The notes beneath the pieces are model-generated. The model was not told the DNA's origin. It ran no database searches and worked only from the letters and a program-made list of their open reading frames with translations. The position numbers and the translations under genes were made by a program. Positions 17,812 through 26,407 of a stretch of 64,000 nt of DNA are shown here, piece by piece (the stretch's first letter is position 1; the number at the start of each line of letters is the position of its first letter). Source of the DNA: Amycolatopsis sp. NBC_01488 (GTDB lineage Bacteria; Actinomycetota; Actinomycetes; Mycobacteriales; Pseudonocardiaceae); the NCBI RefSeq assembly GCF_036227105.1, contig NZ_CP109434.1, positions 5,055,001 through 5,119,000 on the forward strand, written 5' to 3'.

Positions 17812-18536
17812 AGCGCGAGACGCAGAACATCCTGTTGCTGTTGCTCGGCGGCGCCCTGATCAAGATCGCGGTGAACGGCGACTATCTGCGCTACGTGAAG
17901 CCGGCGCAGCAGCCGTGGATCATCACCGGCGGCGGCGTCATGGTGGTGCTCGGGGCCGTCGCCATCGTGCGTGATCTCCTCGCCGCGCGGGCGAAAGCCG
18001 CCGAGCCGGACCACGATCACGACGGTCACGCGCATTCGGCGCGGCCCGCTTGGCTGCTGCTCGTCCCGGTGCTGGCCGTCTTCCTCGTCGCACCACCGGC
18101 CCTGGGCGCGGACTCGGTGATCCGGACCGAAGCGCGGGTCCCGGCGAGCGCGGCCGCCGCCAACGCCGCGTCCTTCCCGCCGCTGCCGACCGGGAACGTG
18201 GTGCCACTGACGGTCAACGAGTTCGTCAGCCGCGCGGGCTGGGACGCGGCGGGCACCCTCGACCACCGCACGGTTTCGCTGACCGGTTTCGTCGTGCACA
18301 CCGGCGGCCGGACGCTGCTGGCGCGCCTGGTGATCAGCTGCTGCGCGGCGGACGCGTTCCCGGTGACCGTCCACCTCCGCGGCGATGAGGCCGACCAGCT
18401 CGCGAGCGACGCCTGGATCCAGGTGACCGGTCAGGTCGTCCCGGGCACGGCCACGAAGGACACCGGCTGCACGCCCGACTTCACCCTGGCCTCGATCGCG
18501 CCGGTCCCGGCCCCGAAAGATCCGTACGAGTACTAG
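17808..18536 (+). CDS. TIGR03943 family membrane-anchored protein, copy 1
   Basis: 242 residues from GTG 17808. Two N-terminal membrane helices flank a His/Asp-rich cytoplasmic loop (PDHDHDGHAHS, a likely metal-binding stretch), a third helix follows, then an extracellular domain with VISCCAADAFPV, the family's double-Cys motif. It is the obligate partner of the upstream permease. The stop TAG lies in a CTAG that is the target of the adjacent insertion sequence; the coding sequence itself is intact. Confidence 0.9.
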   Translation: MKRETQNILLLLLGGALIKIAVNGDYLRYVKPAQQPWIITGGGVMVVLGAVAIVRDLLAARAKAAEPDHDHDGHAHSARPAWLLLVPVLAVFLVAPPALGADSVIRTEARVPASAAAANAASFPPLPTGNVVPLTVNEFVSRAGWDAAGTLDHRTVSLTGFVVHTGGRTLLARLVISCCAADAFPVTVHLRGDEADQLASDAWIQVTGQVVPGTATKDTGCTPDFTLASIAPVPAPKDPYEY

Positions 18537-19584
18537 GGCCTGTATCGAAGTCATCTCGAGCTGGTTGAGCTGGAGTTGGCGCTGTCGGGCGTGTCGATGG
18601 CCGAAATAGGTGAGGTCTCCGGTAGGTGGTTCGTCGACCAAGAAGAACCTGAACACCACCGGAGACCTCGTGGACACCCTAGCGGGGACGGGGCGGTTCG
18701 ACCTGACCGACGAGCAGTGGGCAACGCTGAAGCCGTTGCTGCCCGCGCCGTCACGGCCGGGTCGGCCGTCGTTGTGGAGCAGACGGCAGCTGATCGACGG
18801 GATCCGGTGGCGGGTCCGCACCGGCGCACCATGGCGGGACATGCCGGTCGGATATGGATCCTGGGCGGCTGTTTATGGGTTGTTCCGGCGCTGGCAACGG
18901 GCTGGTGTCTGGCAGCGGATTCTGACCGCGTTGCAGGCTCTGGCCGAAGTCGAGGGGCGGATCACCTGGGACGTGAGCGTGGATTCCACGATCGCGCGGG
19001 CGCATCAGCATGCTGCGGGTGCGCGGAAAAGGGGGACCTGCAGGCCGAACCGCCGGGCGGGATCACCACCGAACCGGATGATCACGCGTTGGGCCGGTCC
19101 CGTGGTGGGTGGACCACGAAGGTGCATCTGGGGTGTGAGCAGGGACAGAAGCCGTTGTCGATCGTGCTGACCGCCGGGCAGCGTGGCGACAGCCCGCAGT
19201 TCGTTCCGGTCCTGGCCGGGATCCGGGTGCCCCGACCGGGCGGTGGCCGGCCGCGGACCCGTCCGGATCGGGTCCTGGCGGACAAGGCTTACACCTCGAA
19301 GGCCAACCGGGCGCACCTGCGCGGTCGTGGGATCAAGGCGACCATCCCGAGCAAGACCGACCAGGACGCGCATCGTAAGGCCAAGGGGTCGAAGGGCGGT
19401 CGGCCACCGGCCTTCGACCCCGAAATCTACAAGCAGCGTCATGCGGTGGAGTGCGGTATCAACCGGCTTAAACGCCACCGTGGGGTGGCTACCCGCTACG
19501 ACAAGCTTGCCGTTCGCTACGAAGCCACCGTCCAGATCGCAGCGATCAACGAATGGCTATGACCGACTTCGATACAGGCCCTAG
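18533..19584. mobile_element. IS5-family insertion sequence with CTAG target duplication
   Basis: The element proper is 18537-19580 (1044 bp). Terminal inverted repeats of 16 bp (GGCCTGTATCGAAGTC) are perfect at both ends. CTAG flanks both sides (18533-18536 and 19581-19584), a YTAR-type 4-bp target duplication as in IS5 relatives. It carries one transposase gene in two overlapping frames. The insertion falls in the overlap of two convergent stop codons, so neither host gene is disrupted. Confidence 0.93.
18670..19562 (+). CDS. IS5-family DDE transposase (two frames, -1 frameshift)
   Basis: Frame A starts at GTG 18670 after GGAGA ([16 protein letters not shown], the usual IS5 opening) and ends at 19170. 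Frame B, one base back, covers about 19000-19562. The run AAAAGGGGG at 19027-19035 lies in the overlap and is a plausible slip site. The fused product is about 297 residues. Catalytic acids are Asp in [11 protein letters not shown] (frame A), Asp in LADKAYTS and Glu in [14 protein letters not shown] (frame B). Frames, motifs and ends are all intact, so the element may be active. Confidence 0.9.
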
Positions 19585-19994
19585 TGCTCGGCGCAGGTCC
19601 CGGTGATCTCGACCGTGTGCGAGATCTCCGAAAAGCCGTGCTCGGCGGCGATCTTCTCGGCCCAGCGCTCGACCGCCGGGCCCTCGACCTCCACCGTGCG
19701 GCCGCACAGGCGGCAGACGAGGTGATGGTGGTGGTGCGCCGAGCAGCGGCGGTAGATCGCCTCGCCCGAGTCCGTGCGCAGCACGTCGATCTCGCCGGCC
19801 TCCGACAGGGACTGCAGCGTGCGGTACACCGTCGTCAGGCCGATGCCGTCGCCGCGTTTGCGCAGCTCGTCGTGCAGTTCCTGGGCCGAACGGAAGTCGT
19901 CGACGGTGTTCAGCAGCTCGACGACCGCGGCCCGCTGGCGGGTCGATCGGCGCCCCGGCACCGGGGCCTGGCTGTGCGGTGCGACGGCGTTCAT
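19581..19994 (-). CDS. zur: Zinc uptake regulator Zur (Fur family)
   Basis: 137 residues from ATG 19994, sharing TGATG with smtB upstream. It has a winged helix (TTVYRTLQSLSEAGEIDVL), then the metal part: a His cluster SAHHHHHLVC, CRLCG (first half of the structural zinc site) and a C-terminal TGTCAEH, where His may replace the usual last Cys. With zinc bound, Zur represses uptake systems and zinc-free ribosomal paralogues, and candidate targets lie in this window. The smtB-zur order matches mycobacterial Rv2358-furB. Confidence 0.93.
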   Translation of the reverse strand: MNAVAPHSQAPVPGRRSTRQRAAVVELLNTVDDFRSAQELHDELRKRGDGIGLTTVYRTLQSLSEAGEIDVLRTDSGEAIYRRCSAHHHHHLVCRLCGRTVEVEGPAVERWAEKIAAEHGFSEISHTVEITGTCAEH

Positions 19995-20359
19995 CACTTT
20001 CCTTCCTGCACGTGGGCGACGGCGTCGACGACGATGTGCGCCAGGTGGTCGTCGGCGAGCCGGTAGACGACCTCGCGCCCGCGCCGCTCGCCCTCGACCA
20101 CGCCGGCGGTCTTCAGCACCCGCAGGTGCTGGCTGATCAGCGGCTGCGCGACGTCGAGGGCGTCCACCAGCTCGTGGACGCACCGGTCGGCGGCGCGCAG
20201 CTGCAGCACGATCGCGATCCGGACCGGCGCCGCCAGCGCCCGCAGCAGGTCGCCCGCGTCGGTCAGGACCGCCGCGGGCGGGTGTGCCGGTGCCGCGGCC
20301 GCCGCCGGAGCGCAGTCCGCGAGGCCCGGCTGGGCGCCACTCCCGGTGACCGTCGCCAT
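19994..20359 (-). CDS. smtB: ArsR/SmtB-family zinc-sensing repressor
   Basis: 121 residues. The winged helix includes VHELVDALDVAQPLISQHLRVL. The last helix carries the alpha-5 metal site DxHx10HxxE (DDH, His and Glu in HLAHIVVDAVAHVQE), the zinc site of SmtB/CzrA. Without zinc it should bind DNA and repress its own operon with zur. In mycobacteria this pair couples high-zinc sensing to Zur levels. The Ala/Pro-rich N-terminal extension (about 30 residues) is unstructured. Confidence 0.93.
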   Translation of the reverse strand: MATVTGSGAQPGLADCAPAAAAAPAHPPAAVLTDAGDLLRALAAPVRIAIVLQLRAADRCVHELVDALDVAQPLISQHLRVLKTAGVVEGERRGREVVYRLADDHLAHIVVDAVAHVQEGK

Positions 20360-20401
20360 TCCGCCTCACCCTCGTCGCCGCGACATGAATTCCGTAGTCA
20401 T

Positions 20402-20415
20402 TGCCGATAACGGCA
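20402..20415. promoter_or_regulatory. Candidate smtB-zur operator
   Basis: TGCCG ATAA CGGCA is a short inverted repeat 43 bases upstream of the smtB start, in the 263-base gap shared with the divergent gene at 20623. Position suits repression of smtB. It is not a textbook SmtB 12-2-12 site, so confidence is low. Confidence 0.35.
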
Positions 20416-20622
20416 CCACCCATCCTAGTGTTCCCGCGCGTAGCACCCACTCCGCGACCGCGCTCTGCGGATTACGGCCGGTCGTACTGCTCCATTCGGG
20501 TGAGTTCGTGGGGAATTGCCTCTTCGGCTTCGCAAGTCGTGGCCGACGGGGCAAGGTGGTCGCGGAGCGTTTCGTCGCTTCTCGTACGCTGGCGGCCCGC
20601 CCGAGCAGAGCAGTGGGGAGAC

Positions 20623-21711
20623 ATGGCCCGTTTCGTGACGAAAGCAGCCGCACTGGCGGCCGTCCTCTTCCCGCTGGTCGGCGCCGGGGTGGCCGGGGCG
20701 CAGAGCCAGGCCGTCGACGAGAAGACCGGGCCGGTTTCGTTCGCGAACATCGCGTCCGTCCGGATCGGCGGCGAAGGCCAGCACGGCGGCGCCCTGATCA
20801 CCGAGACCCAGCGCTCCCCGCTGCTGCCCGGCCAGTCGAAGCTCGGCACGGACCGCGTCACGGTCCCCAAGGACGACGGCGAGCGCGCCACCTTCGGCGG
20901 GCACTACCAGATCGACCTCGGCCGCTACAGCTCCTCACAGGACCCCTATCCGGCCGGCATCGCGAGCCGGGACCACAACGTCGTGGCTGCGCTGCAGGCG
21001 ACCACCGTGCCCACCGCCGTCGCCGAGACCAACTACGCGCTGCGCGACAACTGGCAGGGCGGCGCGAAGCCGGTCGACAACACCGTGCTCGTGCTCGAAG
21101 GCGCGAAGACGGCGGTGGACTGCACCGGGCCGGCGAAGCTCACCGGCACCTCGTCGGTGAGCCGGCTGTGGGTGCGCCAGGCCGGCGGGCTCGGCATCGT
21201 CCCGATGCCCGGCGGCACCGCGGGCCTCGAGCTGAAGAACCTGCGGCTCGGCCCGCCCGGCGACATCACGAACGCGAGCAAGGACACCACGGTCTCCGAC
21301 CTCCGGCTGACCCGCGTCGGCACGTTCGACCAGCTGATCCGCCAGGACGGCTGGCGCGGTGGCGACTTCACCGCCGTCGCCGGCTGGCGCGTCGAGATCA
21401 CCACCCACGTCAAGGACGCGGCGGGTACCGCGCTGCAGGACGTCCAGACGAGCGTCGTGCTCGGCGGCGTCAGCTGCTCGGTGCCGAAGGGCTTCGTCGC
21501 GAAGGCCGCGGGCAGCACCGGCGGCGGCACGAGCGCGACGCAGGCCGCCGTGCCGACGCAGGTCCCGGCCGGCTACCTCGGCGCGGCCGCGCCGGACACC
21601 GGCGGTGACGGCTCCCGCGTCCCGCTCGGCATCGGCCTGCTCTTCGGCGGGGTGTTCTTCGGGGCCGTCGCGCTGCTGCTCGGCAAGCGGCGCAAGTCCG
21701 GGACGGACTAG
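20623..21711 (+). CDS. Secreted protein with C-terminal sortase-type anchor
   Basis: 362 residues from ATG 20623 (GGGGAG upstream). The signal peptide MARFVTKAAALAAVLFPLVGAGVAGAQS has a clear AXA site. The body is beta-rich with two cysteines. The end is a wall-anchor: APDTGG, a hydrophobic helix, then KRRKSGTD. APDTG is a variant of LPXTG. Two sortases follow directly (the first starts at the next base), so they are the likely anchoring enzymes. Body function is unknown. Confidence 0.85.
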   Translation: MARFVTKAAALAAVLFPLVGAGVAGAQSQAVDEKTGPVSFANIASVRIGGEGQHGGALITETQRSPLLPGQSKLGTDRVTVPKDDGERATFGGHYQIDLGRYSSSQDPYPAGIASRDHNVVAALQATTVPTAVAETNYALRDNWQGGAKPVDNTVLVLEGAKTAVDCTGPAKLTGTSSVSRLWVRQAGGLGIVPMPGGTAGLELKNLRLGPPGDITNASKDTTVSDLRLTRVGTFDQLIRQDGWRGGDFTAVAGWRVEITTHVKDAAGTALQDVQTSVVLGGVSCSVPKGFVAKAAGSTGGGTSATQAAVPTQVPAGYLGAAAPDTGGDGSRVPLGIGLLFGGVFFGAVALLLGKRRKSGTD

Positions 21712-22350
21712 GTGCTGCGCACCGGGCTGGCCGCCGTCTCGGCGGCGCTGGCCGTGGCCGCCTTCGCGGCCGGCGTCATCGTGCTGACCTGGCTGCCGCC
21801 CGAGCCGACGTCGCTCGCCGCGCCACCGCCCGGCTCGCTGCCGGGGGAGAACGCGGCCCCGGCCGTGCTGCCCGCGGACAGCGAGTCCGGCGCGCAGCAG
21901 CGCCCGGGCACGGTCCGGCTCCCGGACGGCGCGACCGCCCGCCTGGTCCGCACGGAGCTCACCGACCGCGGCGTGCTCCCGATCCCGCGCGGCCTGGGCG
22001 ACGCCGCCTGGTGGGGCGCCAAGCTGGGCGCGGCCCAGGGGGCGGCGCTGCTGTCCGGGCACGTGAACTGGGAGGGGCGGCGCGGCCCGTTCGACGAGCT
22101 GTGGCGCATGCGCGACGGCGACGAGGTGAGCGTGGTCGACGCCCGCGGCGGCCGCTGGGTCTACCGGGTCGACGACGTGGTGACGCTCCCGAAGGAGACG
22201 CTGCCGGACCAGGCCGCGAAGTGGTTCGCCCAGGACGGCCCCCACCGCCTGGTCCTGGTCACCTGCGGCGGCGACTACATCGGCGGCACCGAAGGCTACG
22301 ACGAGAACCGCCTGGTCACGGCCAAGCTGGTGACCCGCCCGACGGGCTGA
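21712..22350 (+). CDS. Actinobacterial sortase (class E/F-like), copy 1
   Basis: 212 residues; GTG immediately follows the stop of the anchored protein. There is an N-terminal signal-anchor helix, a Pro-rich linker, then the sortase domain: His117 in LSGHVNW, Cys185 in LVTCGG and Arg200 in DENRLV form the catalytic triad. It cleaves a sorting motif and transfers the protein to the cell wall. Adjacency suggests that the APDTG protein is its substrate. Confidence 0.9.
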   Translation: MLRTGLAAVSAALAVAAFAAGVIVLTWLPPEPTSLAAPPPGSLPGENAAPAVLPADSESGAQQRPGTVRLPDGATARLVRTELTDRGVLPIPRGLGDAAWWGAKLGAAQGAALLSGHVNWEGRRGPFDELWRMRDGDEVSVVDARGGRWVYRVDDVVTLPKETLPDQAAKWFAQDGPHRLVLVTCGGDYIGGTEGYDENRLVTAKLVTRPTG

Positions 22351-22493
22351 CCGCCTGCGGGAGTCGGCCGAGTGGACCCCACCACCGCCGTCCGCGCCGC
22401 GTCCCTCCGGCTGATCGAATCCGGTGCAACCTCCGCCGCCCGCCACCGCATGTGAACCTCCGCAACGGCACGACAGCGAAGGAGCACAGGCGC

Positions 22494-23144
22494 ATGCAGG
22501 AGCAGAACCCGGCGGAGCGGCAGACGGGCTCGGGCCGCTGGTGGATCGTCGGCGTCGCCGGCGCGTTCGTGGTCGCGGCGCTGGTCGCCGGCCTGCTCAT
22601 CTTCACCGGAAAGGATGAACCCGCCGGTGCGAACGGCACCGCCACCACGTCCACCACCGCCGTGAAGCAGGACCAGCCCGCCAAGCCGGACACCGGCCGG
22701 ACACCGGCGCAGCTGTCCCTTCCCGGGGGCGGTACCGCGAAGCTCGTCCAGGAGGACCTCGACGCCGCGGGCGCCCTCAAGATCCCCGAAGGGCTCGACG
22801 AAGCCGCCTGGTGGGGTGCCGAGCTGGGGGCCGACCACGGCGTCGCGCTGCTGTCCGGGCACGTGAACTGGAAGGGCAAGAAGGGCCCGTTCAACGAGCT
22901 CTGGCAGGTCAAGCAGGGGCAGGAGATCAAGCTGACCGACGCCGCCGGCGGCGCCTGGGTCTACCGGGTCGACGCGACCGAGACCATCCACAAGACCGAC
23001 CTGGCCGGGCGCTCGGACCAGCTCTTCGACCCGGACGGCCCGCACAAGCTGCTCCTGGTCACCTGCGGCGGCGAGTACGTCGGCGGCAGCGAAGGCTACG
23101 AGGACAACCGCGTCGTGACGGCGTCGCTCGTGTCACGGCCGTAG
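22494..23144 (+). CDS. Actinobacterial sortase (class E/F-like), copy 2
   Basis: 216 residues from ATG 22494 after GAAGGAG. Same layout as the preceding gene: signal-anchor, Thr-rich linker, then His123 (LSGHVNW), Cys191 (LVTCGG) and Arg206 (EDNRVV). It shares long identical runs with copy 1 (DEAAWWGAELGA versus DAAWWGAKLGA), so the two are tandem duplicates with different linkers. A second substrate is not evident nearby. Confidence 0.9.
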   Translation: MQEQNPAERQTGSGRWWIVGVAGAFVVAALVAGLLIFTGKDEPAGANGTATTSTTAVKQDQPAKPDTGRTPAQLSLPGGGTAKLVQEDLDAAGALKIPEGLDEAAWWGAELGADHGVALLSGHVNWKGKKGPFNELWQVKQGQEIKLTDAAGGAWVYRVDATETIHKTDLAGRSDQLFDPDGPHKLLLVTCGGEYVGGSEGYEDNRVVTASLVSRP

Positions 23145-23227
23145 CCTGCGCGAAAAGGACTCGGCCCCGGCGGATACCCTGGACGTTCTAGTCCGATAAC
23201 CGTCCCCGCATGCTTCCGGAGCGTGGA

Positions 23228-24616
23228 GTGCCCACGAACACCATCGATACCGTAGTCAGCCTGTGCAAGCGCCGTGGTTTCGTCTTCGCCAGCGGAGAGA
23301 TCTACGGCGGTACCCGCTCGGCGTGGGACTACGGGCCGCTCGGGGTCGAGCTCAAGGACAACATCAAGCGCCAGTGGTGGAAGACCGTGGTCCAGGGCCG
23401 CGACGACGTCGTCGGCCTGGACTCCTCGGTCATCCTGCCGCGTCAGGTGTGGGTGGCTTCCGGGCACGTCAACGTCTTCACCGACCCGCTGATCGAGTGC
23501 CTCTCGTGCCACAAGCGGTTCCGCGCCGACCAGCTCGCCGAGGAGTACGCGGGCCGCACCGGCAAGGAGACGTCGGAGGACGACCTGTCCGACGTGCCGT
23601 GCCCGAACTGCGGCACCCGCGGCAAGTACACCGAGCCGCGCGACTTCAACATGATGCTGAAGACCTACCTCGGCCCGGTGGAAACCGAAGAGGGCCTGCA
23701 CTACCTCCGCCCGGAGACCGCGCAGGGCATCTTCGTCAACTACCTCAACGTGCAGACGACGGCCCGCAAGAAGCCGCCGTTCGGCATCGGCCAGATCGGC
23801 AAGTCGTTCCGCAACGAGATCACGCCGGGCAACTTCATCTTCCGGACGCGCGAGTTCGAGCAGATGGAGATGGAGTTCTTCGTCGAGCCGGGCGAGGACG
23901 AGAGCTGGCACCAGTACTGGATCGACGAGCGCACGAAGTGGTACACCGACCTCGGCATCAAGGCCGACAACCTGCGCCACTTCGAGCACCCGAAGGAAAA
24001 GCTCTCGCACTACGCGAAGCGCACCGTCGACATCGAGTACCGGTTCGCGTTCAACGCCGGGCAGGAGTGGGGTGAGCTCGAAGGCATCGCCAACCGCACC
24101 GACTTCGACCTGACGACGCACTCGAACCACTCGGGCGTCGACCTGTCGTACTTCGACCCGACCTCGAAGCAGCGGTTCCGGCCGTTCGTGATCGAGCCGG
24201 CGGCCGGTGTCGGCCGGTCGATGATGGCGTTCCTGATCGACGCCTACCACGAGGACGAGGTGCCGACCGCCAAGGGCGGCACCGAGAAGCGCGTGGTGCT
24301 GAAGCTCGACCCGCGGCTCGCGCCGTTCAAGGCCGCGGTGCTGCCGCTGTCGCGCAACGCCGACCTGACCCCGAAGGCGAAGGCCGTCGCCGACCTGCTG
24401 CGCAAGCACTGGAACATCGACTTCGACGACGCCGGGTCGATCGGCAAGCGCTACCGCCGCCAGGAGGAGATCGGCACGCCGTACTGCGTGACGGTCGACT
24501 TCGACAGCCTCGAGGACGACGCCGTCACGGTCCGCGACCGGGACACCATGGCGCAGGAACGCGTCGCGATCGACAAGATCGAGTCGTACCTGGCCGGGCG
24601 CCTGATCGGCTGCTGA
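23228..24616 (+). CDS. glyS: Glycine--tRNA ligase
   Basis: 462 residues from GTG 23228 ([20 protein letters not shown]), with GGAG eight bases upstream; an ATG 18 bases earlier is less well placed. It is a single-chain alpha2-type class II synthetase: motif 2 region [17 protein letters not shown], motif 3 [12 protein letters not shown], and the anticodon-binding domain at the C-terminus. A zinc-ribbon-like insertion has CLSC and CPNC pairs. It lies next to smtB-zur and the sortases, as in the mycobacterial order. Confidence 0.96.
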   Translation: MPTNTIDTVVSLCKRRGFVFASGEIYGGTRSAWDYGPLGVELKDNIKRQWWKTVVQGRDDVVGLDSSVILPRQVWVASGHVNVFTDPLIECLSCHKRFRADQLAEEYAGRTGKETSEDDLSDVPCPNCGTRGKYTEPRDFNMMLKTYLGPVETEEGLHYLRPETAQGIFVNYLNVQTTARKKPPFGIGQIGKSFRNEITPGNFIFRTREFEQMEMEFFVEPGEDESWHQYWIDERTKWYTDLGIKADNLRHFEHPKEKLSHYAKRTVDIEYRFAFNAGQEWGELEGIANRTDFDLTTHSNHSGVDLSYFDPTSKQRFRPFVIEPAAGVGRSMMAFLIDAYHEDEVPTAKGGTEKRVVLKLDPRLAPFKAAVLPLSRNADLTPKAKAVADLLRKHWNIDFDDAGSIGKRYRRQEEIGTPYCVTVDFDSLEDDAVTVRDRDTMAQERVAIDKIESYLAGRLIGC

Positions 24617-24710
24617 ACCACCCGGGGCCCGAGTACCCCTGACACCTGTCACGGTGAGGTCGTGACGCACGGTCTGGGGACCCGGGCCTCCCGGGCGGCA
24701 GCCTGGGGGC

Positions 24711-25643
24711 ATGCGAGAAAAAGATTCCCAGGCGGTGGCGGCGGGGGCCGCGGTCCACCTCACCGGCCTGCGCAAGCACTACGGCGACGTGCACGCGGTC
24801 GACGGCGTCGACCTGACGATCGCCCCGGGCGAAGTGGTCGCCCTGCTCGGCCCCAACGGCGCCGGCAAGTCCACGACCGTCGACATGATCCTCGGCCTGA
24901 CCACGCCGGACGCGGGCAACGTGCGCGTGTTCGGACGCACGCCGCTCGACGCCGTCCGCGCCGGCCTGATCGGCGCGATGCTGCAGGGCGGCGCCCTGAT
25001 GGACGACCTGACCGTCGGGGAGACCGTCGGCATGGTCGCGGCGCTGCACCGCAAGCCGATGCCGGTGGCCGAGGCCCTGCGCGCCGCCGGCGTCGAGGAG
25101 CTGGCCGGCCGCCGCGCGAACAAGCTGTCGGGTGGGCAGAAGCAGCGCGTGCGCTTCGCCGTCGCCCTGGTCAGCAACCCCGACCTGCTGATCCTCGACG
25201 AGCCGACCGCCGCGATGGACGTCGGGACCCGGCGCGAGTTCTGGCAGTCGATGTACTCGTTCACCGAGTCCGGCCGCACGGTCCTGTTCGCGACGCACTA
25301 CCTCGAAGAAGCCGAGGAGTTCGCCGACCGGGTGGTGCTGATGCGCCGCGGCCGCGTCGTCGCCGACGGGAGCGTCGCCGAGGTCCGCGCGCTGGCCGGT
25401 GGCCGCACGCTGCGGGCCGCCGTCCCGGGCGCCACCGAAGCCGTCATCGCCGCGCTGCCCGGCGTCAAGGAGTTCGAGCTGCGCGGCGACCGCGTGGCGA
25501 TCTCCAGCGGCGACTCCGACGCGACGCTCTGGGCGCTCAAGACGGCGCTCCCGGCCGTGCACGACATCGAGATCAGCGCCGTCGGCCTCGAAGGCGCCTT
25601 CCTGTCCCTGACCGCCGACGAGACCCCGGAGTCCGTGCTATGA
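24711..25643 (+). CDS. ABC transporter ATP-binding protein (exporter type)
   Basis: 310 residues from ATG 24711. Walker A is GPNGAGKST, the signature is LSGGQKQRVRFAVAL and Walker B is LLILDEPTAAMD, with the switch His in LFATHYLEEAEE. The C-terminal 80 residues form the extra domain of drug-exporter ATPases (DrrA-like). It overlaps the permease gene by 4 bases. The following two-component system probably controls it, a layout known for resistance exporters. Confidence 0.93.
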   Translation: MREKDSQAVAAGAAVHLTGLRKHYGDVHAVDGVDLTIAPGEVVALLGPNGAGKSTTVDMILGLTTPDAGNVRVFGRTPLDAVRAGLIGAMLQGGALMDDLTVGETVGMVAALHRKPMPVAEALRAAGVEELAGRRANKLSGGQKQRVRFAVALVSNPDLLILDEPTAAMDVGTRREFWQSMYSFTESGRTVLFATHYLEEAEEFADRVVLMRRGRVVADGSVAEVRALAGGRTLRAAVPGATEAVIAALPGVKEFELRGDRVAISSGDSDATLWALKTALPAVHDIEISAVGLEGAFLSLTADETPESVL

Positions 25644-26380
25644 ACGCCACCTACCTGCTCACCGAGATCCGCCGCAACTTCCGGGCGCCGCGGTTCCTGG
25701 TCTTCGTCATCGCGTTCCCGGTGCTGATGTTCCTGTTGCAGGCCAACGTCTTCACCAAGGCGAGCGATCCGAACCACACGCAGATCGCGGCCGTGATCAT
25801 GATCAACATGATGACCTTCGGGACGTTCGCCGCGGCCAACACCAGCGGCGGCCGGCTCGCCCTGGAGCGTGCGCTCGGCTGGCAGCGGCAGCTGCGGCTG
25901 ACGCCGCTGACCGGGTTCGGCTACCTCGGCGGCAAGGCGCTGTCCGGGATGCTCGTCGGCCTGCCCGCGCTGATCCTGGTGCCGGTGCTGGCCGTGACCG
26001 TCGAGGGCGTGCACCTCGACGCCGCCGGCTGGGTCCGCGTCCTCGCCGGCGTCTGGCTCGGCACGCTCCCGCTGGTGCTGCTCGGCCTGCTGATCGGCCA
26101 GTTCGGCACGCCGGATTCGATGCAGCCGATCAGCATGCTGGTCACCCTCGGCATGGGCTTCCTCGGCGGTCTGTGGATCCCGCTGGAGGGCATGCCGTCC
26201 TGGATGCACGACCTCGCGCAGATCATGCCGACGTACTGGGTGCTGCAGGTCGCGCGACCGGCCGTGACCAGCGACATGGTGGTCTCGCTGCCGCAGGCCG
26301 CCGGGGTGCTCGCGGCCTGGACCGCGGTGCTGGGGGCGCTGGTGATCAGGCGTTACCGTAAGGACAGCGCCCGCGTTTGA
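25640..26380 (+). CDS. ABC-2 type transporter permease
   Basis: 246 residues with six membrane segments, an N-terminal amphipathic start (MNATYLLTEIRRNFRAPRF) and the conserved PLEGMPSWMHDLAQIMPTYW loop before the last helices. It forms the membrane part of the exporter with the upstream ATPase. The substrate is unknown; lipids or antibiotics are typical for this class. Confidence 0.92.
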   Translation: MNATYLLTEIRRNFRAPRFLVFVIAFPVLMFLLQANVFTKASDPNHTQIAAVIMINMMTFGTFAAANTSGGRLALERALGWQRQLRLTPLTGFGYLGGKALSGMLVGLPALILVPVLAVTVEGVHLDAAGWVRVLAGVWLGTLPLVLLGLLIGQFGTPDSMQPISMLVTLGMGFLGGLWIPLEGMPSWMHDLAQIMPTYWVLQVARPAVTSDMVVSLPQAAGVLAAWTAVLGALVIRRYRKDSARV

Positions 26381-26407
26381 GGGCCGGAGAAGGGGCGAGG
26401 AACGGCG

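Noticed and set aside
18610-18669. Upstream GTG (18610) as transposase start
   Set aside because: The first 20 residues do not resemble IS5 transposases, while GTG 18670 has GGAGA and the usual N-terminus.
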